Source of the DNA: Verrucomicrobiota bacterium
Lineage (GTDB): Bacteria; Chlamydiota; Chlamydiia; Chlamydiales; Rhabdochlamydiaceae
Assembly: GCA_018239725.1 (NCBI GenBank)
Contig: JAFEGU010000389.1
Location: forward strand, 1 to 33,494
Length of the DNA stretch: 33,494 nt
Direction of reading: 5' to 3'
Positions 16,835 to 25,729 of the stretch are shown here, one piece after another. Made by a program: the position numbers and the translations under genes. The number at the start of each line of letters is the position of its first letter. Positions within the stretch are counted from its first letter, which is position 1. The notes under the pieces are model-generated. The model ran no database searches, was not told where the DNA came from, and saw nothing but the letters and a program-made list of their open reading frames with translations.

Positions 16835-18267
16835 TAGACAGTTTTGGGCTTTGCGAGTTTTTCCCTTTCGAGAAGATCGAAAAAGGCCCTCGTTTCGACC
16901 GAAATGATTCCCGTCAGGCCGATGATCCCGATCAGGTTAGGGATCGCCATTAAACCGTTCATGAGATCGGCAATCGGCCATACCAGATCAAAGCTCATAA
17001 CTGCCCCTAAAAAGGCAAAAGCGCAAAAGACGACGCGGTAGCCGAGGAGAACTTTCTCTCCAGCTAAAAACTCCATGCAGCGCTCGCCGTAATAGGCCCA
17101 CCCAATGATCGTCGTGTATCCGAAAAGGATCAGACAGATTGTAACAAGAAGGTCGCCGCCTGGGATGACAGTACGGAATGCCTCCATAACAAGCAACGCC
17201 CCGTTAAGGGCCTTGCCGTCAGCGCCGACTTTGCCGAGCACTCCTGTAACAGAAATGACGAGCGCCGTAATCGAGCAGACGACCAAGCTGGATAGAAAGA
17301 CTCCGCTCATCGAGATCAATGCTTGCCTTCCAGGCACATCGGTCTTTGCTGCAGCGGCGGCAATCGGCGCGCTGCCAAGGCCCGCCTCATTCGATGAGAC
17401 GCCTCGGGCAACTCCCATTTGAACAGCTGCCATGACAGAAGCTCCTAGGAATCCTCCAAAAGCGGCCTGCCCGGTAAAAGCTGTTTTAACAATGGCCATC
17501 AGCCCGGCTGGCACTTGGTCGATCCTCAGAATGATGATCATTAGGCCTCCGACGACATAGGTCAATGCCATGATCGGCACAAGATAGCTGCTGATCTTGC
17601 CGATGCTTTTGATGCCGCCAAGCAGCACAACACCCGTCACGATGCTTAGCGTCAAGCCGATCCACACGGGAGAAAAAGGGGTAACGGCAGAAACAGCGGC
17701 AGTGATCGAATTTGCCTGGATGAGGTTTCCTCCTGCAAAAGCAGACAGGGAGCAAAAAACGGCAAAGAGGGCTCCAAGCCATTTCCATCCCAGCCCGTTT
17801 GCGATGTAGTACATCGGCCCGCCGCTCATCTGACCTTTTTCATCGACGACGCGGTATTTGACAGCAAGGATCGCTTCGATGAACTTGGTTACCATTCCAA
17901 TCAGAGCAATGACCCACATCCAGAATACAGCGCCAAAACCTCCGGCGACAATCGCTGTTGCCACACCGGCAATGCTCCCGATCCCAATCGTTGCAGCAAG
18001 CGCTGTCATCAATGCCTGGAACTGGCTAATATCTCCCTGCGCTCCCTCATCCTGTCTTGTGAATGCCAACTTCAAAGAATAACCCAAATAGCGAAACTGC
18101 ATTCCACGAAAACGGATCGTAAAAAACAGTCCGATGCCAACGAGCAATATCACGAGGAAATGCCCCCACATCCATTCATCGATGAGGTTCAACCAACTTA
18201 CTAAAGAGCGTGCAGTGTCCATATCTAACCTAATTTCAAAATTATTCCATGTACAAGCATTCTCCAC
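16834..18267 (-). CDS. Sodium:alanine/glycine symporter (AGCS family)
   Basis: The 477-residue membrane protein has about ten to eleven hydrophobic helices and AGCS-family motifs. These include RGMQFRYLGYSLKLAF near the N-terminus, ALAATIGIGSIAGVATAI, KGQMSGGPMYYI, SSNEAGLGSAPIAAAAAKTD and GWAYYGERCMEFL. AGCS proteins (AlsT/DagA) import alanine or glycine with Na+. C. trachomatis encodes related proteins annotated dagA. The GTG at 18267 has a strong GAGGGAG site about 5 nt upstream. The in-frame ATG at 18222 fits the usual family N-terminus and has only a weak AGG site, so the true start is undecided. The stop lies in the end of the long palindrome. Confidence 0.92.
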   Translation of the reverse strand: MENACTWNNFEIRLDMDTARSLVSWLNLIDEWMWGHFLVILLVGIGLFFTIRFRGMQFRYLGYSLKLAFTRQDEGAQGDISQFQALMTALAATIGIGSIAGVATAIVAGGFGAVFWMWVIALIGMVTKFIEAILAVKYRVVDEKGQMSGGPMYYIANGLGWKWLGALFAVFCSLSAFAGGNLIQANSITAAVSAVTPFSPVWIGLTLSIVTGVVLLGGIKSIGKISSYLVPIMALTYVVGGLMIIILRIDQVPAGLMAIVKTAFTGQAAFGGFLGASVMAAVQMGVARGVSSNEAGLGSAPIAAAAAKTDVPGRQALISMSGVFLSSLVVCSITALVISVTGVLGKVGADGKALNGALLVMEAFRTVIPGGDLLVTICLILFGYTTIIGWAYYGERCMEFLAGEKVLLGYRVVFCAFAFLGAVMSFDLVWPIADLMNGLMAIPNLIGIIGLTGIISVETRAFFDLLEREKLAKPKTV

Positions 18268-18457
18268 GTTCTCCCTCTTTCTTGCTAGAGAGATTTCTAA
18301 ATGATTGAAAATCTAGAACTCAAAAACCTCAAAACAAGAAATCATTTTAATGCATAAATAAACAATTTTTAAAAACAAACCAAAAACCATCTTTTTATAT
18401 AAATTAACTCTGTTTTAATGTAAAATTAACATAATCTTAACAATAATCAATGATATT

Positions 18458-20851
18458 ATGAGCATTAATGTGAATCGCTTAAATATTTCCTATTCACCTT
18501 TGAGCAATAACATGCTCCAGGCACCTCCATGCTGGCAAGCCCCTGAAATGCTTCCTTCAAGCAAGAAAGGACTTAATGTATCTTACTACCTGCCGGCATC
18601 CCAAACGCTTGCCTGCGATGCGAAAAAAATCGATGTGTCCCACTATTTACCTGTCAGGTGCGGATGTTCCGATATAACTTCACCTCTTGCTTCAAAAAAA
18701 ATAACGACTATCGGCGATGTGGCTAATAATGCACTATGGACAGGGTTGTTAATCCTGTCTACTTTTGCCAGCTTGTACAACGCCTTTGGACTGCTCTTAG
18801 CCGCGAGCATTTCATTTGCTTGGATCTGGAAATTATCAAACATGAGCTCCGACGTTGAAAAGAATACGCAGATGCTCCCTCATCATGGCATGGATTGCCT
18901 AAGAAACAGAAGACTACCATCGGATGCCACTCCAACTGCTCCGATAGTCGGGACGGCCAAGCAGCATTTAAAAAAACCGACCCGCTTTGGAATTGCCAGC
19001 TACTTCCCAGGTTACACGGCCTTAAATTCTCTTGTTTCCTACAGCATCATTCCAGGACTCTATAGCTCTGTGCCAAATGCTAACGCCCTAATCGACGAAA
19101 GCCCTGCCCATATGGAAAAATGGAGATCGATAGCAGAGTCTAAAAACATTCAAATGCTGCCCACAGCCCACTCTGCGGAAACACATGATTGGAGAAAAGC
19201 GTTAATTCAGGCTGCAGAACACAATATTGTGATCTCAGGAAATTATTGCGGCCAGAGTGCATTTGATGAAATCCTTGTGCTCATCAGAGAGAAGCTGGAA
19301 ACGAATGAAAATTTAAAAGTTGTTATTATTTCTTCTCCAAATTTCGTGAAGGACGTACCGGAAAAAAACATAGAAAACCAATCCTTGATCGCTGAATTAA
19401 AACAAAGATATCCTTCTCAATTTTCTGTGGTCTACACCCCCGATGCCTGGTTGATGGAAGTTGGAGTTGGCTGTAAGAAAGTCACGAACCACACAAAATA
19501 CTTCGGCATCGATTGGGGTCGCTATTACATCATGGGAGGAAGTGCGATTAAGGATAATTTCAATATGAGCGGAACAGATAGTATCACCAAGATCCTATCT
19601 GATGAAGAAAATGCTCAATTAGCTCGTTTTGAAGAACTGCTGTCCAACCTTCAGGAGGAATGGAGAAGGCCCAATGCAGACCCAGCTATGATTAGGGAGA
19701 AAATCCATGAGTTCATAGATTTTGGCGAATCCCTCAAGCATGCTTTGAGTCATTCGCCCAATTTTTCAAGAGAATACACCCCTTTGCTTGAAAAACTCTC
19801 TTCGATTCCTCAATTATTTAGAGAAGAATTTGAACGGCAAATTCCATTCGGCTTTAATCCAGGTCCGTTAAACTTTAGCTCGCAGATTACTTACTCTTCT
19901 ATTGATGCATACGATGACAATGCATTTGCAATGGTTATCCCTGGTAATTTTAGAGACATGGATTTTGTCTTTAGCGACCCTAATGACAGATATTCGAGCG
20001 GTAGGCAGCTGTTTTTAGAAATGGTGCGCATGGCCTATTATTGGGATGCTCTCAACGCTTCTCATGAAAACAACCAGGCGATCTCCTCTTTTACACCAAC
20101 AGAAGTTGCCCACCTCCCAATTTTTACTCAAAAAGAACAGCAAGATCCAAAATCCACTGATTCAGTCACTCATCGCATCATGAGAGAACCCATGCCGGAA
20201 CGTTCCAAAGTCCATACTCAAAAAGTCGAAGGTTTTGAAGAGGCTCAAATAGGAAGTGTTCAAATGCTCTATCAAGGCCCAGAACAGTTGTCAGGTACAA
20301 ACGAGTTCTCTTCGAAAGTTTTAGAACTTATTAAAAATGCAAAAGAGAAGATTGTTATTGATCATATGTATTTCTGTCCCACCGATGCCATGATGGAAGC
20401 TCTTAAAAAAGCCATTGAAGAACGCGGTGTTCAGGTTGAAATCATCACTTGCGCAAAAACAGATAACTGTCCCAACAATCAAAAATTTTTTGGGCCGTAC
20501 AATAAATGGAACTGGGTAAAACTAGCAAACCAGCTATCTCCGGAACATCGGCAAAACCTTAAAGTCTTCCTATTCGCAGAAAAGCAAAAGGGACTCCATA
20601 AAAAAGTGATTGTGTTTGACGAAGAGACCGTTCTGGCTGGAAGCAGCAATTTGGGATATAAAAGTCTTGTAACAGCATCCGACCATGAGATCAATTTTGT
20701 TGCTAAATCGAAAGGCTTTGCCGAGAAGACGCTAAAGATCTGCGAACAAGACAAGAAACTATCGAAAGAAATCACCGATACCACGGAAATTTCCACAGTA
20801 GAACGTCTTCACGCACTCGTCTATTCCTCAGTGAAATCCTTGATGAACTAA
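18458..20851 (+). CDS. Membrane-anchored phospholipase D-superfamily protein
   Basis: The 797-residue protein has two HxKxxxxD motifs of the PLD superfamily: H345-T-K347-x4-D352, followed by GGSAIKDN, and H714-K-K716-x4-D721, followed by LAGSSNLG. The superfamily hydrolyses or transfers phosphodiester groups, usually of phospholipids. The motifs are about 369 residues apart, with a large helical insertion between them. The N-terminal 130 residues are a separate module: repeats LNISYSP (8-14), LNVSYYL (39-45) and IDVSHYL (58-64), a Cys-rich spot, a bilobed hydrophobic hairpin (about 92-126) and KLSNMSSDVEKNT. The module recurs in the protein at 26618-27385. Chlamydiae encode divergent PLDs, and an Inc-like or secreted membrane location is plausible. 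The upstream DNA is very AT-rich, and the gene looks AT-richer than valS or pknD. Confidence 0.83.
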   Translation: MSINVNRLNISYSPLSNNMLQAPPCWQAPEMLPSSKKGLNVSYYLPASQTLACDAKKIDVSHYLPVRCGCSDITSPLASKKITTIGDVANNALWTGLLILSTFASLYNAFGLLLAASISFAWIWKLSNMSSDVEKNTQMLPHHGMDCLRNRRLPSDATPTAPIVGTAKQHLKKPTRFGIASYFPGYTALNSLVSYSIIPGLYSSVPNANALIDESPAHMEKWRSIAESKNIQMLPTAHSAETHDWRKALIQAAEHNIVISGNYCGQSAFDEILVLIREKLETNENLKVVIISSPNFVKDVPEKNIENQSLIAELKQRYPSQFSVVYTPDAWLMEVGVGCKKVTNHTKYFGIDWGRYYIMGGSAIKDNFNMSGTDSITKILSDEENAQLARFEELLSNLQEEWRRPNADPAMIREKIHEFIDFGESLKHALSHSPNFSREYTPLLEKLSSIPQLFREEFERQIPFGFNPGPLNFSSQITYSSIDAYDDNAFAMVIPGNFRDMDFVFSDPNDRYSSGRQLFLEMVRMAYYWDALNASHENNQAISSFTPTEVAHLPIFTQKEQQDPKSTDSVTHRIMREPMPERSKVHTQKVEGFEEAQIGSVQMLYQGPEQLSGTNEFSSKVLELIKNAKEKIVIDHMYFCPTDAMMEALKKAIEERGVQVEIITCAKTDNCPNNQKFFGPYNKWNWVKLANQLSPEHRQNLKVFLFAEKQKGLHKKVIVFDEETVLAGSSNLGYKSLVTASDHEINFVAKSKGFAEKTLKICEQDKKLSKEITDTTEISTVERLHALVYSSVKSLMN

Positions 20852-20878
20852 GTTCGCTTGTTTATTACAATGTGATGT

Positions 20879-21046
20879 GCTATACCGAACTCAATCACAA
20901 ACCTGGAATTTATGCCCTGCATTTTTTCGTTCGGCATAGTGTGGAGTCCGACTCCAACTTCTTGTCAGCTAGCGAGGGCGAAAGTGAAGCTAAACGGAAA
21001 AAGGCCTCAGCATCAATTCCAGGTTTATGATTGAGTTTGGTATAGC
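20879..21046. repeat. 168-bp imperfect palindrome upstream of DAHP synthase gene
   Basis: The left arm starts GCTATACCGAACTCAATCAC; the right arm, read on the other strand, starts GCTATACCAAACTCAATCAT. Both continue AAACCTGGAATT, ATGC and a T-rich block, with arms of about 50-60 bp. Inside is a short perfect hairpin, TGGAGTC-C-GACTCCA (20942-20956). It fills the gap between the PLD stop and the DAHP synthase start. It may serve as a terminator for the PLD gene or be a palindromic repeat element, and its sequence is unrelated to the other two palindromes. Confidence 0.8.
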
Positions 21047-21079
21047 GTTCAGGTTTCGAAACTTTAATTGATAAGCGCA

Positions 21080-22126
21080 ATGCACAGCACTCCCCTCCCC
21101 TCGATCCAAGAAATCAAACAGCTCTTTCCAGTCTATCCCCACCACATGCAGTTCATTGCAGAAAGCCGGGTACACGCCAAGGCCATTTTAAATGGAACAG
21201 ACAAGCGTAAAGTCGTTGTCGTCGGCCCCTGTTCAATCCATGACAAAAACTCCGCGATCGAATATGCCAAACGATTCAAAAAGCTCTCCCATGAAGTGTG
21301 CAAGTCCCTATTTTTGGTCATGAGAGTCTATGTGGAAAAGCCGCGGACGATCACAGGCTGGAAAGGATTAATCTACGATCCCCATCTTGATGGAAGCCAT
21401 GATATCCAAACCGGACTGATATGGACGAGGGAACTGATGATGGCGCTGACGGAAATGAAAGTCCCCATCTCAACAGAATTCGTCGATCCGCTGGCAGCTT
21501 ACTACGTCCAAGACTTGATCACATGGGGATTTATCGGCGCGCGCACATCGGCTTCCCAGCCCCACCGGCAGCTTGCCTCTGCATTAAAAATCCCCACTGG
21601 ATTTAAAAACAGCACCGATGGGAACCTCGACCATGCCGTCAATGGGGTCATCTCAGCAAAGACATCCCATTGCTTTATGAATATTGATGAAGAGGGGCAC
21701 TTATGCGCAGTCCAGAGCGATGGAAACCCCTGGAGCCATATTGTCCTTAGGGGCTCGCAAGAAGCACCGAACTACGATGCGGGCTCTGTGCATCTTGCCC
21801 TGCAAAAGCTAAAGAAGGCTCATCTTTCCGAGCGGATCATGATCGACTGTTCGCATGGAAATTGCCAAAAGGACCATGAGAAACAAGGCTCTGTGTTCCG
21901 ATCCGTTTTCGAACAGATCGAAGGAGGCAACGAGTCGATTTTCGGAGCGATGTTGGAAAGCCATTTGGAAAGCGGAAGCCAGCTGTTGCCAGAAGATCCT
22001 GCGCTGCTCCGCTATGCAACGTCGATCACCGACCCCTGTATCGATTGGCAAACGACAGAAGAACTGATCTATTCGGCATGCGAGAAGCTTTCTTCTTCCC
22101 TTTCCTCTTCGCTGGCAGGGAGCTGA
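21080..22126 (+). CDS. aroG: 3-Deoxy-7-phosphoheptulonate (DAHP) synthase, class I
   Basis: The 348-residue enzyme condenses phosphoenolpyruvate and erythrose 4-phosphate, the first step of the shikimate pathway. Conserved family motifs are GPCSIHD (49-55, metal-ligand Cys), VYVEKPRTITGWKGL, DPLAAYY, GARTSASQ, IDCSHGNCQKDH with the metal-ligand His, and ITDPCIDW with the metal-ligand Asp. The length matches the AroF/G/H type (about 350 aa). The ATG at 21080 is preferred over a TTG at 21068. The ribosome-binding site is poor. The last 58 nt overlap the convergent lipoprotein gene. C. trachomatis has an aroG (CT382), so presence in this phylum is expected. Which aromatic amino acid regulates it cannot be told. 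Confidence 0.93.
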   Translation: MHSTPLPSIQEIKQLFPVYPHHMQFIAESRVHAKAILNGTDKRKVVVVGPCSIHDKNSAIEYAKRFKKLSHEVCKSLFLVMRVYVEKPRTITGWKGLIYDPHLDGSHDIQTGLIWTRELMMALTEMKVPISTEFVDPLAAYYVQDLITWGFIGARTSASQPHRQLASALKIPTGFKNSTDGNLDHAVNGVISAKTSHCFMNIDEEGHLCAVQSDGNPWSHIVLRGSQEAPNYDAGSVHLALQKLKKAHLSERIMIDCSHGNCQKDHEKQGSVFRSVFEQIEGGNESIFGAMLESHLESGSQLLPEDPALLRYATSITDPCIDWQTTEELIYSACEKLSSSLSSSLAGS

Positions 22127-22578
22127 ATCTCCTCTTTGATCGTGATCAAGTTCACCCAAAGCTGGTGCTTCCATTCGCGGAACAAGGTCCCGTCCTCATC
22201 GACAATTTCTGCCTTGTAGGTCAAAATCCCTTTTGTCTGATCATACTCTTGATCCAAAAGCTTGTAGGTCACCCAGCCCATTCGCTTGTCGATAGGAAAA
22301 CAGATCGTCTTCTCTGTGTAGTTCCAGAAGAGCATAGTCAATTGAATGTGGGGCTTCCTTCTTAAGAGCTCTTTAGGAACGCGCCAATCGATGATCATCA
22401 TTTGTCCGACCGGAGGATGATTTTGGCGAGGATCTGGAGTGTTGACGTGAATGCTCGCAAGATACCGGACATCGACCCACTGCTGTGCAACGGAGACGTA
22501 ATATTTTTCACAACCGCTTAATGATAAAAGGGCTAATGCAAGAAATGCAATCGATATTTTTTTTTTAAACTGAACCAT
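22069..22578 (-). CDS. Putative lipoprotein of unknown function
   Basis: Starting from the ATG at 22578 (169 aa), the N-terminus is a classical lipoprotein signal: KKK, a hydrophobic core and the lipobox L20-S-G-C23, so lipid attachment at C23 and envelope anchoring are predicted. The mature part is beta-rich, including MMIIDWRVP and QLTMLFWNYTEKTICFPI. It ends in an acidic tail and has no domain I recognise. A TTG at 22587 is a weaker alternative start. The 3' end overlaps the DAHP synthase gene by 58 nt. The region is divergent from the next Nudix gene. C. trachomatis has a hypothetical gene (CT383) beside aroG that could be the counterpart, but I cannot confirm homology. Confidence 0.72.
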   Translation of the reverse strand: MVQFKKKISIAFLALALLSLSGCEKYYVSVAQQWVDVRYLASIHVNTPDPRQNHPPVGQMMIIDWRVPKELLRRKPHIQLTMLFWNYTEKTICFPIDKRMGWVTYKLLDQEYDQTKGILTYKAEIVDEDGTLFREWKHQLWVNLITIKEEIQLPASEEEREEESFSHAE

Positions 22579-22600
22579 CGTGCACAATTCTTCAAAATAG

Positions 22601-22608
22601 ATTATAAT
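22601..22608. promoter_or_regulatory. Shared palindromic -10 box between divergent genes
   Basis: ATTATAAT at 22601-22608 reads as TATAAT on both strands and sits in the 50-nt gap between the divergent lipoprotein and Nudix genes. It could provide the -10 box for both. No good -35 hexamer is visible on either side, so this is tentative. Confidence 0.35.
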
Positions 22609-22628
22609 CGTCCATTAAGCCTTTTCCC

Positions 22629-23168
22629 ATGGTAAATATGCAAGCAGATAATGACAGTTCGTGGAGCACTTTTCCGAAGCAAGCAGTCTATGGAATCATC
22701 TTCAATCAAGAGCGCACTCAAGTGCTCATGGTCAAGCGAAGGGACATCCCTGTTTGGGTCCTGCCTGGAGGCGGCAGAGACCGCAATGAAACGCCGGAAG
22801 AGGGAGCTGTCCGCGAAGTGCTGGAAGAAACTGGCTACCGCGTTGCAATCATACGGAAAGTCGCCGAATACCTCCCAGTGAACAAAATGACCCAGTACAC
22901 CCATCTGTTCGAATGCCGCATTCTTGAAGGATCGGCGCAAATTGGCACTGAGACGCAAGAGGTCGGCTATTTCCCCTTAAGTTCGTTGCGCAAGCTCCCT
23001 CCCCCTTTTGAAGGATGGATCCTCGATGCAGCAGCCAACCATCCCCACATTCTACGCAAAAAGATCGAAGGGGTCACCTGGCTGAAATTCTTCCAGCTGC
23101 TCCTCCGCCACCCGATCTTAGTCGGGCGCTACGTCCTGACAAAGCTAGGCATCCACATCAACACCTAG
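22629..23168 (+). CDS. Nudix hydrolase
   Basis: The 179-residue protein contains an intact Nudix box: G48-x5-E54-x7-R62-E63-V-L-E66-E67-T-G69. The domain spans about residues 18-130 and is followed by a helical tail of about 45 residues with FFQLLLRHPILVGRYVL, which could lie on a membrane. The substrate is unknown; unlike the protein at 4724-5269 it lacks the YRHP context of ADP-ribose pyrophosphatases. The ATG at 22629 has no clear ribosome-binding site, and the in-frame ATG at 22638 is possible. It is convergent with the fumarase gene. Confidence 0.85.
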   Translation: MVNMQADNDSSWSTFPKQAVYGIIFNQERTQVLMVKRRDIPVWVLPGGGRDRNETPEEGAVREVLEETGYRVAIIRKVAEYLPVNKMTQYTHLFECRILEGSAQIGTETQEVGYFPLSSLRKLPPPFEGWILDAAANHPHILRKKIEGVTWLKFFQLLLRHPILVGRYVLTKLGIHINT

Positions 23169-23288
23169 TTTTGAAGCACCCTTACAGCATGTGTGTAATC
23201 GAAAAGTTGCAAACCGTATCAATGTAAAGTTCAACTTCAGTTTGTACCAATCCATCTTCTCAGGCTCGATATTCCACAATTGAAGTTG

Positions 23289-24686
23289 TTAGTTCTTGAC
23301 CATCTTCGATGGATCGATTGCCTTATTGAACTCCTCTTCCGACATCACCCCCATCTGCAGAGCAGCTTCTCGGAGCGTGATGTTCTCCTTGTGGGCTTTT
23401 TGGACCACTTTAGCAGCTTTGTCGTAGCCGATGATCGGATTAAGCGCTGTTGCCAGCATGAGGCAATTTTCCAAATGCTCATTGATCTTTTTGTAGTTGG
23501 GCGTTATGCCGACTAAGCACTTATCATGGAAGTTAACGGAAACATCTGAGAGAAGATGGATCGAGTGCATCAGATTGTAGATCATGACAGGCTTAAAGAC
23601 GTTGAGCTCAAAGTTGCCTTGCGTTCCCGCTATACCGATCGCAGCATCGTTGCCGAGGACTTGAACTGCGACCATTGTCATCGACTCGCTTTGCGTCGGA
23701 TTGACCTTGCCTGGCATAATCGATGAGCCTGGTTCATTCTCAGGAATGAAGATCTCCCCTAAACCGCAACGGGGGCCGGACGCCAGCCAGCGGATATCAT
23801 TGGCAATCTTCATCATCGAACAGGCCACCCGCTTCAAGGCCCCGCTCATCTCGACAATGGCATCATTGGATGCTAACGCTTCAAACTTGTTCGGAGCAGA
23901 GATAAAACGGTGTCCGGTCAATTCGGTGATCTTCATAGCGATCTTTTCAGCATATTGGGGATGGGCATTCAACCCTGTTCCAACAGCAGTCCCGCCAAGG
24001 GCAATCTCTGAGAGGTGGGGAAGGGCGTTTTCGATTGCACGGATCCCATGCTCAATCTGCGAAGCATACCCGGAAAACTCCTGGCCTAAGGTCAACGGCG
24101 TTGCATCCATCAGGTGGGTCCTTCCCACTTTGACAACATCCATGAACTCTTTGGATTTATTCTGCAGACCTTGATAGAGAACCTTCAAATTGGGGATCAA
24201 CACGTTAACGACTGCAAGGGATGCTGCGATATGCATCGCTGCTGGAAACACATCGTTTGAGGATTGGGATTTATTGACATCGTCATTCGGGTGGATGGGG
24301 CTTTTAGAACCCAGGACGCCTTTTGCCATCTCGATAGCGCGGTTCGAAATCACCTCGTTGACGTTCATATTGGTCTGCGTCCCCGATCCCGTCTGCCAGA
24401 CGTTCAGGGGAAAATGATCGTCGAGCTTGCCTGAGATCACCTCATCTGCGGCGCTAACGATCAGGTCCCGTTTTTCCTTAGAAATAAGATTGAGATCGCA
24501 GTTAACTATTGCCGCTGCTTTTTTGATCAAGGCCAGCTCATGGATCACCTCGATCGGCATCCGGTCTCGGTGCTTCCCGATCGGAAAGTTCTCCACTGAG
24601 CGCATTGTCTGAGCGCCATAGTAGCGGTCAGCTGGAACTTCCACTTCGCCCAATGAATCCTTTTCAATCCGAACGCCTTTTCCCAT
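23289..24686 (-). CDS. fumC: Fumarate hydratase class II
   Basis: The 465-residue enzyme interconverts fumarate and malate in the TCA cycle. It shows family signatures: [14 protein letters not shown], the [15 protein letters not shown] region, [30 protein letters not shown] and the superfamily signature [11 protein letters not shown]. Length is typical of class II fumarases (about 460-470 aa). The ATG at 24686 follows a GGGGG-rich site 3 nt upstream. C. trachomatis also carries fumC. The adjacent upstream 413 nt carry no gene. Confidence 0.97.
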   Translation of the reverse strand: MGKGVRIEKDSLGEVEVPADRYYGAQTMRSVENFPIGKHRDRMPIEVIHELALIKKAAAIVNCDLNLISKEKRDLIVSAADEVISGKLDDHFPLNVWQTGSGTQTNMNVNEVISNRAIEMAKGVLGSKSPIHPNDDVNKSQSSNDVFPAAMHIAASLAVVNVLIPNLKVLYQGLQNKSKEFMDVVKVGRTHLMDATPLTLGQEFSGYASQIEHGIRAIENALPHLSEIALGGTAVGTGLNAHPQYAEKIAMKITELTGHRFISAPNKFEALASNDAIVEMSGALKRVACSMMKIANDIRWLASGPRCGLGEIFIPENEPGSSIMPGKVNPTQSESMTMVAVQVLGNDAAIGIAGTQGNFELNVFKPVMIYNLMHSIHLLSDVSVNFHDKCLVGITPNYKKINEHLENCLMLATALNPIIGYDKAAKVVQKAHKENITLREAALQMGVMSEEEFNKAIDPSKMVKN

Positions 24687-25099
24687 ACACCCCCCAATTT
24701 AGCACGGTCAGCCAGGAATCCACCTTACTGGGTAAAGCTATTTCTTGTCATCTAAAGCTCAATGGGGAGCTCATATGAACCAACAAGAGGGGTTTGCAGG
24801 TAAAATGGCGCGAACAAACATTTTGAAGAATGGTTATTATCGCTGTCGATCTAGTTGATGTCGGTCAGCCACTTACTTTCAACCGCAATTACAAATTAAG
24901 TCTTTAAATTTAAGCATTTTACGCAACGAACTACTCGCTTAAAATCTGGACAGACAAGACAGGAAAAAGGCGCCAGGAGAGGGAAAATCGGCAACCGCAT
25001 TGAAAACAAATTTAACAACAGGAACCTTAATCTAAAATTAATATTTTCATGATAAAATAATATTACAACAACACAACAAAAAAAAGAAGAGTAATTAAT
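24687..25099. other. 413-nt intergenic stretch without a supported gene
   Basis: No convincing coding sequence is present. One 27-codon frame (24775-24858) has a GGGGAG site 5 nt before its ATG. Its tail MARTNILKNGYYRCRSS recalls the N-terminus of Y1 (REP-associated) transposases but stops at once, so it may be a relic. The 10-mer CGGTCAGCCA occurs at 24705-24714 and again at 24862-24871, flanking that frame. The right part is AT-rich and probably contains the promoter of the following small gene. Confidence 0.4.
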
Positions 25100-25483
25100 A
25101 TGATGACATCAAGATTAGAAGCTAATTTAGCCGCAACAAATTCTAGAAATCCAGGTTCCGTACAGCCTAATAAAAATCCGAATTGGAATGGAAAAAGCGT
25201 TGATAAGTCAATTATTGGCCATGCATTAAAAATTGGATCCACTGCGCTAAATATCATATCTGGCATCGCTCGCTCTTTATTTGCCTCAAATCCCACTAAT
25301 AAAGAACAAGTGTCATTAGATAGAGGAAATAAAGGTCTTGGTAAAGACACCTTCATCGCTGCAAATGGGTCAACTCCACCCATTATCGCTGACAATTATT
25401 CTTCGATTACTGTTGGAATAAACAAAGAATCACTTTCAGAATTTGACATTGACTGGAATTCAGAATCTAACGCAATTCAATAA
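25100..25483 (+). CDS. Hypothetical small protein
   Basis: This is a 127-residue frame with no recognised domain. It begins with two consecutive ATG codons preceded by GAAGAG about 9 nt upstream, and the leader is AT-rich like those of the neighbouring lineage-specific genes. The first 35 residues are polar and rich in Asn and Ser. A short amphipathic or weakly hydrophobic stretch (about 40-61, including ALKIGSTALNIISGIARSLF) follows, then a polar tail. The pattern is compatible with a secreted protein, but this is inference. A terminator-like hairpin lies 76 nt downstream, which supports a real transcription unit. Confidence 0.5.
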   Translation: MMTSRLEANLAATNSRNPGSVQPNKNPNWNGKSVDKSIIGHALKIGSTALNIISGIARSLFASNPTNKEQVSLDRGNKGLGKDTFIAANGSTPPIIADNYSSITVGINKESLSEFDIDWNSESNAIQ

Positions 25484-25558
25484 CCATCAACCTATCCTAT
25501 GGGTAAATGATGAGACTATTGCATCAGTTATGTATGGATCCTCGCGTTATTCCTTAGC

Positions 25559-25590
25559 AAACAACCCCTGCATAAAGGCAGGAGTTGTTT
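25559..25590 (+). terminator. Terminator-like hairpin
   Basis: AAACAACCCCTGC (25559-25571) pairs with GCAGGAGTTGTTT (25578-25590) with one mismatch around a 6-nt loop. The stem ends in a T-rich strand but no long T run follows. It lies 76 nt after the small gene at 25100-25483 and before the gene at 25730. Confidence 0.5.
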
Positions 25591-25729
25591 ACACTATCAA
25601 TTTATTGCCATCATTGAGTTTTTCTATGAGCAAATGAAGCATCGAGATTTGGACTTCTGCATCTTTTTATGGACAACATCCGTCAATCAGCGTAACTTTG
25701 CAAAGATTTTGTTAATCATTGAGGTGCAT

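Noticed and set aside
16609-16953. Open frames on both strands (16609-16953 plus, 16646-16834 minus)
   Set aside because: They arise from the palindrome, overlap the symporter 3' end or lie in it, and have no ribosome-binding site or domain.
20990-21175. Minus-strand frame across the palindrome before DAHP synthase
   Set aside because: Lies half in the palindrome and half antisense to DAHP synthase; no support.
25443-25729. Frame at 25443-25637 and the extended N-terminus of the gene at 25730
   Set aside because: The first overlaps the small gene and a hairpin; the second is less likely than the ATG with GAGGTG upstream.
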